A stretch of 43,857 nucleotides of DNA from CAIKZD01 sp041675165 (GCA_041675165.1 JBAYUI010000007.1:1-43857), one strand, 5' to 3'. Shown: positions 1 to 7,894, counted from the first letter of the stretch. A program made the numbers and translations. Notes: a model not told the origin generated them from the sequence alone.

Positions 1-2
1 GG

Positions 3-233
3 ACGGAATTCTTCCGGCGTGAATCTTGCGGTAAGTGTGTGCCGTGCCGAGAAGGGACTCTCCGTCTCAATGAAATTGCAAGCAGATTGCAAGACGGCGA
101 AATTTCTGAGCGGGATAGAGCGGCCTTGGAAGATATATTATGGACCCTGGAACATACAACTTTTTGTCCATTGGGAAAATTCGCGGCAGTGGCGATGCGG
201 GATGCGGTGGAGAAAGGCATCCTGACATTTTAA
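3..233 (+). CDS. NuoF/HoxF-like diaphorase subunit, C-terminal end (partial)
   Basis: The gene enters from the left edge; only the last 76 residues are present, in frame 3. The fragment starts TEFFRRESCGKCVPCREG and has a fourth Cys in TTFCPLG about 40 residues later. That spacing is the N3-type [4Fe-4S] site of NuoF, HoxF and HndC, the FMN- and NAD(H)-binding subunits of complex I and bidirectional hydrogenases. The FMN and NAD domains would lie upstream and cannot be seen. The next gene is the partner iron-sulfur subunit, so this piece probably exchanges electrons between NAD(P)H and the hydrogenase in the cytoplasm. The initiation codons at 19 and 39 are not starts; the frame is open to the edge. 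Family placement is firm, exact subtype is not. Confidence 0.88.
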   Translation, partial: TEFFRRESCGKCVPCREGTLRLNEIASRLQDGEISERDRAALEDILWTLEHTTFCPLGKFAAVAMRDAVEKGILTF

Positions 234-308
234 CATTTAATCATTTCAATAAATGCCTAAATTGGATTCTGTTAATATGCTAAGATGTTAGTAGGTCAAT
301 ATGATTTT

Positions 309-1796
309 ATGCAAATCAAAATAAATAAAAAAGAATACGCGGTCAAAGAAGGTGAGACTGTTTTGGATGTGTGTCGACGGGAGGGAATCAGAATTCCGAC
401 GCTGTGTTCTTTTGGCAAATTGAAAAAAGAAGCGGTGTGTCGACTATGCTTGGTTGAAGTGAACGAGTCTGGCAGACTGGTGACTTCTTGCACGACTAAA
501 GTAGCTGAGGGGATGACAGTGGAAACGGAAAATGAGAATATTCAAAAAGCGCGAGCTATTAACCTTGAGTTGTTGTGGTCGGATCATGCGGGAAAATGTG
601 CGAAATGCAAAAAAAATCAGCGGTGCGAATTGCAAAAGCTGGCCGAAGAATATAAAATTGAAAATTTCCATTTCGTGCCGCGGAAAGGAGAAATGACTAG
701 CGCGGAGGAAAGTGAGCTGTTGCGCGACAATTGGTCGCGGACAGTTCTGGATGATCGCAATCCGGTGATTGAGCGCGATTCGCAATATTGCGTAGAATGC
801 CGCCGCTGCATCAATATCTGCCCGGTGTCTTCCTATGGTTTCAATCATCGCGCCGGAGATGTCGTGGTCGGCACGCCATATAATGAGCCGCTGGATTGCA
901 TTTTTTGCGGGGCGTGCGTGGCTCATTGTCCGACAGGGGCACTCAGCGATCAGGGAAACATCCAAAAAATCATTACAGACTTGGATGACATTAATATTTT
1001 GTCAGTGGCGCTGGTAGATCCGGCTGTTTTGAAAAGTGTGGAGCAAGAACTCGGCCTTCAAAACCCCTCCGCAACCCCTCCCCAGCCCTCCCCTGATTAC
1101 AGGGGAGGGGGTATCGATGCTTTGGTTGGCAATTTGCGCGCGTTGGGTTTTGAAAAAGTTTTTGATCTTACGTGGGGATTTGAAAAGTATTTTGAAAAAA
1201 CATTGGAAGAGATTCATCCATATCACGCTGGGAAAAAGGCTCACGCAGGACGCTCTAAATTCATGGCTGGTTTTTGTCCGAGCGCGGAACTCTATGTCAA
1301 GAAATTCCATCCAGAATTGGCCAAATATATCTTAGAGACAAAAAGACCGGAAGAACTGATGGCGGTAACGGTGAAAAATGAATATGCCAAGCAGGAAAAA
1401 ATTGATCCGAAAAACATCCGCGTGATGTTGGTGTCGGCTTGCACGGCCAGAAAGAAGCTTAAAAGCGCAGCCATTGATCACATCCTGACCGTTCGTGAGT
1501 TGAGACGCGTTGCACGGGAGAAAAAAATTGAGAGCCTCAAATTTGCCGGCTCTGCTCCGGATAAATTTATGAACGGGGCAGACGCTAAATATGCCGAGCT
1601 GTATAAATATGGACAACTTTCCCGGTTGCTGGCTGAGAAAATCAAGGGCGCTCTTACCATCGGTGCGGCCAACGGCGTAGCGGAAATCGAAAATGCCCTT
1701 GGTGCCGAACTGAAAAAAGAAAAGAGATATGATTTTTTGGAAATGATGATTTGCCCCGGGGGATGTGAGAAAGGCGAAGGACAGTCGATAAAGTAG
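309..1796 (+). CDS. NuoG/HydA-like iron-sulfur protein with [FeFe]-hydrogenase-like H-domain
   Basis: A 495-residue modular electron carrier. In order: a plant-type [2Fe-2S] domain (Cys33, 44, 47, 61), a His-Cys [4Fe-4S] motif (His93, Cys97, 100, 106), two ferredoxin [4Fe-4S] motifs (Cys161-171 and 197-207), then an H-domain. The H-domain keeps all four H-cluster cysteines: Cys323 in AGFCPSAE (L1), Cys378 in SACTARKK (L2), and Cys482 and Cys486 in MICPGGCEKGEG (L3). The proton-relay Cys that precedes the L1 ligand in catalytic enzymes is Phe here, and the L2 Met-Pro and Lys are changed. The protein ends just after L3. It may therefore be an electron relay rather than a second active site; no HydE/F/G is visible. 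Residues about 252-269 are an in-frame palindromic insert. ATG 309 is preferred because the domain starts at MQIKINKKEY; ATG 285 is the alternative. Confidence 0.85.
   Translation: MQIKINKKEYAVKEGETVLDVCRREGIRIPTLCSFGKLKKEAVCRLCLVEVNESGRLVTSCTTKVAEGMTVETENENIQKARAINLELLWSDHAGKCAKCKKNQRCELQKLAEEYKIENFHFVPRKGEMTSAEESELLRDNWSRTVLDDRNPVIERDSQYCVECRRCINICPVSSYGFNHRAGDVVVGTPYNEPLDCIFCGACVAHCPTGALSDQGNIQKIITDLDDINILSVALVDPAVLKSVEQELGLQNPSATPPQPSPDYRGGGIDALVGNLRALGFEKVFDLTWGFEKYFEKTLEEIHPYHAGKKAHAGRSKFMAGFCPSAELYVKKFHPELAKYILETKRPEELMAVTVKNEYAKQEKIDPKNIRVMLVSACTARKKLKSAAIDHILTVRELRRVAREKKIESLKFAGSAPDKFMNGADAKYAELYKYGQLSRLLAEKIKGALTIGAANGVAEIENALGAELKKEKRYDFLEMMICPGGCEKGEGQSIK
1064..1113 (+). repeat. 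In-frame GC-rich palindromic element (family P1), copy 1
   Basis: The arms CCCTCCCCTG and CAGGGGAGGG enclose ATTA at 1086-1109, preceded by two AACCCCTCC-like words. It lies at the start of the H-domain and is translated as TPPQPSPDYRGGG without breaking the frame. Confidence 0.9.
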
Positions 1797-1928
1797 AAGG
1801 TAAAAAGTAAAAATCAAAAGGAACTTAATTAGTTAAAAGGTAAAAAGTAAAAGTTAAAAGGACAGGGATTAAAGAAAAGATTTCTTTTTACCTTTTCCCT
1901 TGAAACTTTTACCTTGAGCGAAGCGAGT
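1797..1928. repeat. AT-rich intergenic repeat words before hypC
   Basis: This 132-base gap holds imperfect copies of AAAGGTAAAAAGTAAAAG followed by the complementary CTTTTTACCTTTTCCCTTG, so the stretch can fold on itself. No ORF is supported here. It probably belongs to the AT-rich repeat class seen elsewhere in the window. Confidence 0.5.
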
Positions 1929-2129
1929 ATGTGTCTTGCAATTCCAGGAAAAATCTTGAAAGTCAATGGGCAAATCGCCGAGGTTGATTTTGATGGTATC
2001 CAAAAAGAAGTAAATATAGCCTTGCTCAGTGATGCCAAAATCGGAGAGCATGTTATTGTGCATGCCGGGTTTGCGATTGAGAAAGTGGAAGAGGATACTG
2101 TTTCTGAAATAGAAAAATATTTGAAATAA
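1929..2129 (+). CDS. hypC: Hydrogenase maturation chaperone HypC
   Basis: A 66-residue protein of normal HypC length. It begins MCLAIPGKI, the diagnostic start in which Met is removed and Cys2 binds the Fe(CN)2CO precursor with HypD. The rest is the small OB-like barrel (VDFDGIQKEV, IGEHVIVHAGFAI) ending in an acidic helix. An in-frame GTG or ATG 15 bases upstream would add MSEAS and bury the essential Cys, so the start at 1929 is chosen. hypD follows, then hypE, and the HypCD complex is expected to load the [NiFe] large subunit encoded at 7895. HypC in this family acts on one or a few large subunits; only one large subunit is visible here. Confidence 0.95.
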   Translation: MCLAIPGKILKVNGQIAEVDFDGIQKEVNIALLSDAKIGEHVIVHAGFAIEKVEEDTVSEIEKYLK

Positions 2130-2149
2130 CTAAATCTGTCGTATTTCAA

Positions 2150-2184
2150 GGAGGCTCAACCTCCCTTATGGAGGTTGAGCCTCC
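2150..2184. repeat. 15-bp-arm palindrome between hypC and hypD
   Basis: Perfect inverted repeat GGAGGCTCAACCTCC / CTTAT / GGAGGTTGAGCCTCC. No T-run follows, so it is not a classical terminator. It lies over the upstream TTG candidate start of hypD and would form an mRNA hairpin there. Confidence 0.85.
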
Positions 2185-2213
2185 AAGGGGTTACCATAAA
2201 TCATACATCACGA

Positions 2214-3245
2214 ATGGATAGTCTCATCAAAAAAATAGATCGACTAGCTAAAGAAATTGGTCGAGACGTAAACCTCATGGAAGTCTGTGGCACCCACACT
2301 CAGGTCATCAGTCGCTTTGGCATCCGGGAGATTCTGCCGAAAAATATCAAACTGATTACGGGTCCTGGGTGTCCTGTGTGTGTGACGGCGCAGCGGGATA
2401 TTGATGCGATTGTGAATTTAGCGTTGGCGGGAATTCCAGTGGCTACTTATGGCGATGCGCTGCGGGTTCCGGGATATTTTGGGAGTCTTAATGAGGCGCG
2501 CGAAAAAGGAGCACAAGTTTTTGATGTCTATTCGGTGGCAGACGCAGTGGAACTCAAGAAGAAAATTCCGAATCTGGTTTTTTTCGGCCTTGGTTTTGAA
2601 ACGACCACGCCGATGACGGCTTGGGGAATCCAAAATGGTCTCATAGTCTATAGCGCGCATAAAATATTTCTGCCGGCTATGGAAGCGTTGCTTTCAATGG
2701 GAGAGATCAAAATTGACGGTTTCATTGATCCGGGGCACGTGAGCGTGGTCATCGGCACGGCGCCGTATGTCAAACTGAAAATCCCGCAGGTCATCACCGG
2801 TTTTGAAATGCAGGATGTCTTGGAAGGGATTTTATTGCTTCTGAATCAGATAAAAAACAAAGATACGCGCGTGCTCAATCAATATTCCCGCGCCGTGCGT
2901 GACAAGGGGAACGAGAAGATCCGGAGAATAATTTCCGATGTTTTTGAAGCGGCTGACGGCGAGTGGCGCGGTTTTGGCATCATTCCGAAATCGGGTTTGA
3001 AAATAAGGAATAAATATAGACAGTTTGACGCCAAAGTGAAATATGGAAATATTCTAGCCAAGGTGGATTTTTCTCGCTCCAAAGATCCGGCAGGATGTAA
3101 ATGTGGGGATGTTATTCGAGGGCTCATGGAATCGAAAAAATGTCCGCTGTTTGGCAAAGTCTGCATGCCGGATAATCCGGTGGGACCGTGTATGGTGTCG
3201 GTGGAAGGGGCGTGTAGCGTGGCGTTTAGATATAATAAGGCATAG
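2214..3245 (+). CDS. hypD: Hydrogenase maturation protein HypD
   Basis: HypD is the iron-sulfur scaffold on which the Fe(CN)2CO moiety is built with HypC and HypE. The 343-residue product has the family hallmarks: LMEVCGTHT near the start, GPGCPVCVT, FFGLGFETTTP, and the C-terminal cysteine cluster (AGCKCGDVIRG, KCPLFGKVCMP, GPCMVSVEGAC) that holds the [4Fe-4S] cluster and the redox thiols. No palindromic insert is present, unlike hypE and hypF. A TTG start at 2175 would add 13 residues encoded by the intergenic palindrome, so ATG 2214 is more plausible. No clear SD precedes it. Sits in the hypCDE run, 84 bases after hypC. Confidence 0.95.
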   Translation: MDSLIKKIDRLAKEIGRDVNLMEVCGTHTQVISRFGIREILPKNIKLITGPGCPVCVTAQRDIDAIVNLALAGIPVATYGDALRVPGYFGSLNEAREKGAQVFDVYSVADAVELKKKIPNLVFFGLGFETTTPMTAWGIQNGLIVYSAHKIFLPAMEALLSMGEIKIDGFIDPGHVSVVIGTAPYVKLKIPQVITGFEMQDVLEGILLLLNQIKNKDTRVLNQYSRAVRDKGNEKIRRIISDVFEAADGEWRGFGIIPKSGLKIRNKYRQFDAKVKYGNILAKVDFSRSKDPAGCKCGDVIRGLMESKKCPLFGKVCMPDNPVGPCMVSVEGACSVAFRYNKA

Positions 3246-3390
3246 GTTAATACTGGATCCAGATTATTAAGTGCTGGTTGGTTAATTTATTAAATTCCAA
3301 ATTCCAAATATCAAATTTCAAATAAAATCCAAATGACAAAAATCCAAAAATAATTCAATAATTCAATAATTTAATTTTTTTAGCAATATA
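3246..3390. repeat. AT-rich intergenic repeat (AAATTCCAAAT type)
   Basis: The 145-base gap contains runs such as AAATTCCAAATTCCAAATATC and CAATAATTCAATAATTTAAT. The same word family, written TTGGAAATTGG, is found translated inside hypF (5300-5374). No gene or convincing promoter is seen. Confidence 0.5.
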
Positions 3391-4440
3391 ATGATGAAAG
3401 AATCTGATAAAATAACTTTGGACATGGGAGGAGGTGGCGCGAAGTCGGCGGAGATTATTGCGGAGATCAGGAAGAATTTTGTTGTGAAATCGAAATGGAA
3501 AAATACGGGGGATGATGGGGCTGTGTTTGAGTTGCCTTCGAAATCATCCACAACCCCTCCGTCCCGATTACGGGACACCTCCCCTGAGTACAGGGGAGGG
3601 GGAAATGCACTGGTGTTCACGACGGATGCGTTCATTGTTGATCCGATTTTTTTCCCGGGGGGCGACATTGGGAAGATTGCGATGTGTGGGACGATCAATG
3701 ATCTCGCGATGATGGGCGCGCGGCCGATTGGGATCGGACTTTCCATTGTTTTGGAAGAAGGTTTTCCGATGAGCGATCTCAAAAAAATTATGGCGTCGAT
3801 CGGGAAAGTTTCGCGCGAGACGGGCGTGCCGATCGTGACGGGCGACACTAAAGTGACGGAGAAAGGCAAGATCGACAAAATTGAAATCACGACTTCCGGC
3901 GTGGGACTCGCGAAAAATGTCATTTCCAATAACGGCATACAAGCCGGGGATTACATCATCGTTTCCGGTGATTTGGGCGAGCACACGGTGACGCTTCTGG
4001 CCAAGAGATTTAACTATAAAACGAAAATTCAAAGTGACTGTCGACCTCTGAACGTCGAAATTGAAAAAGCGGGAAAATATCTCAATGCTTGCAAAGATCC
4101 GACGCGCGGGGGGCTAGCGGCCAATCTGAATGAGATGGCGGAGAAATCCAAGGTCAAAGTGATTTTGGATGAAAAAACTTTGCCGTATAAAAAAGAAGTG
4201 GTGGCAGTGACCGAGCTTCTTGGCCTAGACATTTTTTCGCTGGCGTCCGAAGGCCGGTTCATCGCGGCCGTGTCACCCAAAAATGTGAAAAAAGTTTTAA
4301 GCATACTTAAAAAATTCAATCCCGAAGCCAAAATCATTGGGCGCGCCGAGCGTGGCAAGGGGGTATATGTTAAAACCGAGCTGGGCGGACTGCGGCGCAT
4401 CGAAGTGCCGAGGGGGAAGCTGGTGCCGAGAATATGTTGA
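3391..4440 (+). CDS. hypE: Hydrogenase maturation protein HypE (carbamoyl dehydratase)
   Basis: HypE dehydrates the carbamoyl group received from HypF, using ATP, to give the thiocyanate that supplies cyanide to the iron. The 349-residue product is a PurM/SelD-like ATPase: N-terminal MGGGGAKSAE loop, GDDGAV, TTDAF, GTINDLAMMGARP, KDPTRGGLA, and the C-terminal PRIC whose last Cys carries the modification. All these are intact, so the enzyme should work. An 18-residue in-frame insert (about residues 54-71) sits between GDDGAVFEL and LVFTTDAF, in what should be a loop between two strands. ATG 3394 is equally possible as start. It is convergent with hypF. Confidence 0.95.
   Translation: MMKESDKITLDMGGGGAKSAEIIAEIRKNFVVKSKWKNTGDDGAVFELPSKSSTTPPSRLRDTSPEYRGGGNALVFTTDAFIVDPIFFPGGDIGKIAMCGTINDLAMMGARPIGIGLSIVLEEGFPMSDLKKIMASIGKVSRETGVPIVTGDTKVTEKGKIDKIEITTSGVGLAKNVISNNGIQAGDYIIVSGDLGEHTVTLLAKRFNYKTKIQSDCRPLNVEIEKAGKYLNACKDPTRGGLAANLNEMAEKSKVKVILDEKTLPYKKEVVAVTELLGLDIFSLASEGRFIAAVSPKNVKKVLSILKKFNPEAKIIGRAERGKGVYVKTELGGLRRIEVPRGKLVPRIC
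3552..3602 (+). repeat. P1 palindromic element in hypE, copy 2 (two-hairpin form)
   Basis: It contains an extra inner palindrome GTCCCGATTACGGGAC before the core CTCCCCTGAGTACAGGGGAG. It is read in frame as TPPSRLRDTSPEYRGGG. The 3' flank GGGGGAAATGC matches the other copies. Confidence 0.9.
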
Positions 4441-4468
4441 CAAAAAACTAATTTCCCAACATTCAATG

Positions 4469-5971
4469 TTAGGAAAATAAATAATAAATTACTTGTCCGA
4501 AACTTAGTCCGGCGTCGCCACGCGGGACCCCGTTGAATTCATTAGAATTAACGGGGTAAACTTTTTCATTGGTGTAAGCGCCTTGTGAAATTAGATAGTC
4601 GGAAATTATTCTGTTGTTGGCGAGGCCGCCGGAAAAAAAAATGTTGCAAACCTCACGCAACCCCTCCCCAGCCCTCCCCTGAGTACAGGGGAGGGGGCAA
4701 TGCTTTTGAATTATTTCATGCAAACCTTCTGCAATATAAAGTTGGGCGGTAGCGGCTAGGCGGCGCTTATCTTTTTTATGCAAGTAATTAATTACGTAAT
4801 TAAATAAGTAACTCGTGTCGAGGATGTATTGCCCGTTGGCATCTCGAGCGATCTTTGGTTCCAAATCTTTGTAGGGCGTAGTGGAATTTTTTTCGAGTAG
4901 CTCAATGGGTGCGTGCTTGTATTTTCGCTCATTGCCACAAAAACCTAGCAGTAATGAAACGGCATCAAGCACGCGGCCGGCACTGGAAGTTTCTGCGCAG
5001 TTGAAATTCTGTTCAAGTTGATTGTGGAGCAGTCCAAATTCGTTGCGAGTGTAATATTTTTTGATGAAAGGGTAAATTAAATCTTTTTTCTGTTGTGCGG
5101 TGTTTCTCTCCCGCTCCCAACCCCTCCGTCCCGACGAGTACGTCGAGACCCCTTCCCTGAGTACAGGGGAGGGGGATGATGCAGAAAAAACTTTGTTCAG
5201 AATGGCAATGAGCATGCGGGCTGGTTCGCGGATGGCCAGTTCTCCGCCAATCATTATTTGATTTTCTAAGTGTCCGATTCTCTGCACGCATATTTTTTGT
5301 TTGGAAATTTTGTCATTGGAATTTGAAAATTGATTGGAAATTGGAAATTGAAAATTGGAAATTGCGAAGCATTCTCCACCCCAGATCTTTTCATCTTCGC
5401 CATAGCCTGTGCCATCCATGGCGATACCGTAGAAAGTGTGGGGAATCTTTCTCTGTCCATCCGCCCCATAACCCCTCCCCAGCCCTCCCCTGAGTACAGG
5501 GGAGGGGGCAATGCACCCCAGCCTCTGTTTGAATACAGGGGAGGAGGTAAGACACTCTCCTACGGATGAGAAAATGTGGGCGTGGTGGTGTTGGACTTGG
5601 ATATGCCCAGCTTTGTATTTTCTGGCTAACGCTTTGCCCCATAAAGTCGTTTTCATCAGGGGATGTAAGTCGGTGAGAATGATGTCGGGTGTGAGATTTT
5701 CTTTTTTGAGGAAAGCTAGAACGGACTTTTTAAATCTGGTGAAATTGGCTTCATCCAAAAGGTCGCCGAAGTCTTGGGAAAAATGGATGGTGTCGTTCAT
5801 CGCTCGGAACCCCTCCCCAGCCCTCCCCTGATTACAGGGGAGGGGGAAATGCACCCCAGCCTCTTTCTGATTATAGGGGGCAGGGCAATACACACTGAAA
5901 TTGCCGGCGGATTCAGCGCCGAGGGCGAGGATGGTTTTTTTGTTTTTGGTCGGGAACGAGAAAGTTTCCAT
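4469..5971 (-). CDS. hypF: HypF carbamoyltransferase (Kae1-like) domain protein, riddled with inserts
   Basis: HypF transfers carbamoyl to the HypE C-terminal Cys. Only the Kae1/TsaD-like C-terminal part is encoded: VQHHHAH metal-binding motif, DGTGYGEDEKIWGGE, FSGGLANNRI and PRGDAGLSFGQ. The usual N-terminal acylphosphatase, zinc-finger and YrdC-like domains are absent; full HypF is normally about 750 residues. The 500 residues here include five translated repeats (about residues 28-54, 141-167, 199-224, 265-284, 424-437), leaving roughly 380-390 native residues. All conserved motifs and the frame are intact, so a working split HypF is possible if the YrdC part lies elsewhere. It is transcribed against the hyp and hydrogenase genes on either side. 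A free carbamoyltransferase of TobZ type is a less likely alternative. Confidence 0.85.
   Translation of the reverse strand: METFSFPTKNKKTILALGAESAGNFSVYCPAPYNQKEAGVHFPLPCNQGRAGEGFRAMNDTIHFSQDFGDLLDEANFTRFKKSVLAFLKKENLTPDIILTDLHPLMKTTLWGKALARKYKAGHIQVQHHHAHIFSSVGECLTSSPVFKQRLGCIAPSPVLRGGLGRGYGADGQRKIPHTFYGIAMDGTGYGEDEKIWGGECFAISNFQFPISNQFSNSNDKISKQKICVQRIGHLENQIMIGGELAIREPARMLIAILNKVFSASSPSPVLREGVSTYSSGRRGWERERNTAQQKKDLIYPFIKKYYTRNEFGLLHNQLEQNFNCAETSSAGRVLDAVSLLLGFCGNERKYKHAPIELLEKNSTTPYKDLEPKIARDANGQYILDTSYLFNYVINYLHKKDKRRLAATAQLYIAEGLHEIIQKHCPLPCTQGRAGEGLREVCNIFFSGGLANNRIISDYLISQGAYTNEKVYPVNSNEFNGVPRGDAGLSFGQVIYYLFS
4659..4697 (+). repeat. P1 palindromic element in hypF, copy 3
   Basis: The plus strand reads AACCCCTCCCCAGCCCTCCC then the CCTGAGTACAGG core. 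On the hypF (minus) strand it is translated PLPCTQGRAGEG. Confidence 0.9.
5119..5175 (+). repeat. P1 palindromic element in hypF, copy 4 (two-hairpin form)
   Basis: Extra hairpin GTCCCGACGAGTACGTCGAGAC precedes the TCCCTGAGTACAGGGGA core. The minus-strand gene reads it as SPVLREGVSTYSSGRRG, a different frame from copy 3. Confidence 0.88.
5300..5374. repeat. AT-rich repeat translated inside hypF
   Basis: Iterations of TTGGAAATTGAAAATTGGAA. hypF reads it as AISNFQFPISNQFSNSNDK, between the GGECF and VQRIGHLENQ segments of the Kae1-like domain. The same words occur in intergenic DNA at 3280-3350. Confidence 0.8.
5470..5548 (+). repeat. P1 palindromic element in hypF, copy 5 (long tandem form)
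   Basis: A full core (CCCCTGAGTACAGGGG) is followed by AATGCACCCCAGCCTCT and a second, degenerate core (TTTGAATACAGGGG). Same layout as copy 6. Read on the minus strand as APSPVLRGGLGRG and VFKQRLG. Confidence 0.88.
5809..5887 (+). repeat. P1 palindromic element in hypF, copy 6 (long tandem form)
   Basis: CCCCTGATTACAGGGG core, then AATGCACCCCAGCCTCT and a second half TCTGATTATAGGGGG. Read by hypF as FPLPCNQGRAGEG. Copies 5 and 6 share the 3' extension, which defines the full-length element at about 80 bases. Confidence 0.88.
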
Positions 5972-6091
5972 AAGTTTACTAAATTTTAGCAGAAAACCGT
6001 TGATTGTTCCATTTTTTAATTCAAATTATTTTATAATTGTAAAAAATATGTTAGAATATGGAAGTGAAAAATAAAATTAAAATTTTTAAAA

Positions 6092-6892
6092 ATGGAAAAT
6101 AAAAATTCCCGCAAAATTCTGCCTACGGCAGAATCGCGAGACAAGAAACCCAAAATTGCCATTGTCAGTCTGACTTCCTGCGAGGGCTGTCAATTTGCAC
6201 TCCTTGATCTCGGCGAACGATTTTTGCAGTTAACTGAAATTGTGGAGATGGTAGATTTCCGTTTGATTGAAGATGAGGAAGATGATGGGTCAGATCTGGA
6301 CATTGTTTTCGTGGAGGGTAATCCGATGACCAAGGCGAATGTTGAAACATTGGAAAAGGCGAGGAAGCGCGCCAAGCTCTTGGTGGCTCTCGGAAACTGT
6401 GCAGCCATGGGGGGCATTCCTGAAATCAAGAATTATCATGAAAAAACTAGCACCATAAAACATGTTTATAAATATATCCAAGGTATTCAAAATGAGGAAG
6501 TTAAAGAAATTGATAATTTTGTGAAAGTGGACTTCACTTTTCCGGGTTGCCCGATTAATGCGGAAGAATTTTTGAAATATTTGCCAGAGCTTTTAGCTGG
6601 TAAGATCCCGACTATTCCCGATTCACCGGTTTGTGTGGAATGTAAAAAAGCGGGAAATCGTTGCCTTCTTCTCGACAAGAAACCATGTTTCGGGCCGATG
6701 ATTTTGGGTGGTTGCAACGCCGTGTGTCCAACTTCGCGCATGATGTGTCAAGGTTGCCGAGGGCTGCGTCCGACGGGCAATGTGAAGGCTATGCGGGCGA
6801 CACTCAGCCAGATGATGAGCGACGAAGAATTTGAGAATACGACGGAAATTTACGGCTTGAGGGATGATATTGAAGATTCTATGCGAAAATAG
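6092..6892 (+). CDS. [NiFe] hydrogenase small subunit, group 3b-like
   Basis: A 266-residue electron-transfer subunit. The proximal [4Fe-4S] ligands are Cys30 and Cys33 (LTSCEGCQF), Cys103 (GNCAAMGG) and Cys153 (FPGCPIN). A second region has Cys181, 184, 191 and 199 (CVECKKAGNRC) and Cys208, 212, 219 and 222 (GCNAVCPTSRMMCQGCRG). That double C-terminal set matches sulfhydrogenase delta (group 3b) small subunits and gives three clusters. No Tat signal is present, so it is cytoplasmic. Residues 1-20 are an extra hydrophilic leader partly encoded by a short palindrome (6116-6134). The large subunit is the second gene downstream, separated by a protease gene. Group assignment rests on motif memory, not on a tree. 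Confidence 0.9.
   Translation: MENKNSRKILPTAESRDKKPKIAIVSLTSCEGCQFALLDLGERFLQLTEIVEMVDFRLIEDEEDDGSDLDIVFVEGNPMTKANVETLEKARKRAKLLVALGNCAAMGGIPEIKNYHEKTSTIKHVYKYIQGIQNEEVKEIDNFVKVDFTFPGCPINAEEFLKYLPELLAGKIPTIPDSPVCVECKKAGNRCLLLDKKPCFGPMILGGCNAVCPTSRMMCQGCRGLRPTGNVKAMRATLSQMMSDEEFENTTEIYGLRDDIEDSMRK
6116..6134. repeat. Short palindrome in the hydrogenase small-subunit leader
   Basis: ATTCTGCC-TAC-GGCAGAAT, perfect 8-bp arms. It is translated as ILPTAE in an N-terminal extension before the conserved KIAIVSLTSCEGC. Confidence 0.75.
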
Positions 6893-6905
6893 CAAAACAA
6901 TATCC

Positions 6906-7859
6906 ATGAAGAAATTTTTACAATATCTGCTGTTGGTCATCTTGTTTTCTTTTTGGGGAATAATGCTGACAAACAGGGAACAGACGCGCGAAGTTGTGCA
7001 GGAGGTCAAAGTGGTGGCGCAGAAGAAACTGGGAATCGATCGGCCGTGCTCCAGACCTCTGGAATATGCTATCGGAAATGTTGATCCAAAATTCAGCATC
7101 TCTCAGGAAGAATTGGAACAATTGGCTTCTCAGGCGGCGAAGGTGTGGAATGAAGCTGAGGGAAAGACTCTTGTTGAATATGATCCTAACTCGGATTTCA
7201 AGATAAATTTAGTTTATGACAATCGGCAAGAACAGTCTGCTGCAGTGGTGGAAATGGAAAAAAATCTGCAAAATTTGGAGGAGGCAAATAGCGCGCTTTC
7301 AAAAAAATATAATTCTCTAAGTGCTGCGTATAAGGACAGAATAGATGATTATAATAAGGATATAGCTGAGTATAAAAGTAATTTGGAAAAATATAACAAA
7401 GATGTCGAGTATTGGAATAGTCAAGGGGGTGCGCCGGAGGATGTTTATAATAAATTGAAAAGGACAAAAAGCGATCTAGACGATGAGTATGAAAAAATCA
7501 ATCAAGAAGGTGCCGCTATTGATTCTTTAGCCAAGGAAACAAACAGCGTGGCAAAAAAGGAAAACCAGATAGTGGCTGACTATAATAGCACCGTTTCAAC
7601 TTATAAAGATCAATATGGCGATATGCAAGAGTTTGAAAAAGGGATTTTTGACGGGCGGGAAATTGATATTTATCAATTTAAAACTACGACTGATCTGCGC
7701 CTAACACTGATACATGAGCTGGGTCATTATATCGGGATGGGTCACGTGGATAATTCAAGTTCTATTATGTATTATCTCATCGGAGATCAAAACATGAATA
7801 AGCCGACGCTGACGATGGAAGATAGGACAGCGCTAGGGGGCATTTGTAAGGCAGAATAG
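6906..7859 (+). CDS. Membrane-anchored matrixin-like zinc metalloprotease
   Basis: A 317-residue protein with a hydrophobic segment at residues 4-21 (signal anchor), a long charged region predicted as coiled coil at about 112-235 (EMEKNLQNLEEANSALSKKY), and a C-terminal protease signature HELGHYIGMGH at 270-280 followed by a Met-turn-like SSIMYY at 285-290. HExxHxxGxxH plus Met-turn defines metzincins; the spacing resembles matrixins. The catalytic part faces outside, so it cannot be the hydrogenase maturation endopeptidase. The start at 6906 is chosen because it begins the signal anchor (MKKFLQYLLLV); the 6864 start overlaps the small-subunit gene. It lies between the two hydrogenase structural genes, 13 bases after one and 35 before the other. 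Substrate unknown. Confidence 0.8.
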   Translation: MKKFLQYLLLVILFSFWGIMLTNREQTREVVQEVKVVAQKKLGIDRPCSRPLEYAIGNVDPKFSISQEELEQLASQAAKVWNEAEGKTLVEYDPNSDFKINLVYDNRQEQSAAVVEMEKNLQNLEEANSALSKKYNSLSAAYKDRIDDYNKDIAEYKSNLEKYNKDVEYWNSQGGAPEDVYNKLKRTKSDLDDEYEKINQEGAAIDSLAKETNSVAKKENQIVADYNSTVSTYKDQYGDMQEFEKGIFDGREIDIYQFKTTTDLRLTLIHELGHYIGMGHVDNSSSIMYYLIGDQNMNKPTLTMEDRTALGGICKAE

Positions 7860-7894
7860 GTATATTTTAATTAAATAAAAAGTATAAGGATAAT

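Noticed and set aside
309..1796. A fully catalytic [FeFe] hydrogenase
   Set aside because: All four cluster Cys are present, but the proton-relay Cys and several L2/L3 residues are changed and no HydE/F/G is visible; a relay role is at least as likely.
4300..4440. TGA recoding suggested by hypE ending Cys-TGA
   Set aside because: PRIC is the normal HypE C-terminus, and other genes also stop properly at TGA, so the standard bacterial code fits.
1064..5887. P1 repeats as a CRISPR array
   Set aside because: The repeats lie hundreds to thousands of bases apart inside genes, with no regular spacers and no cas genes.
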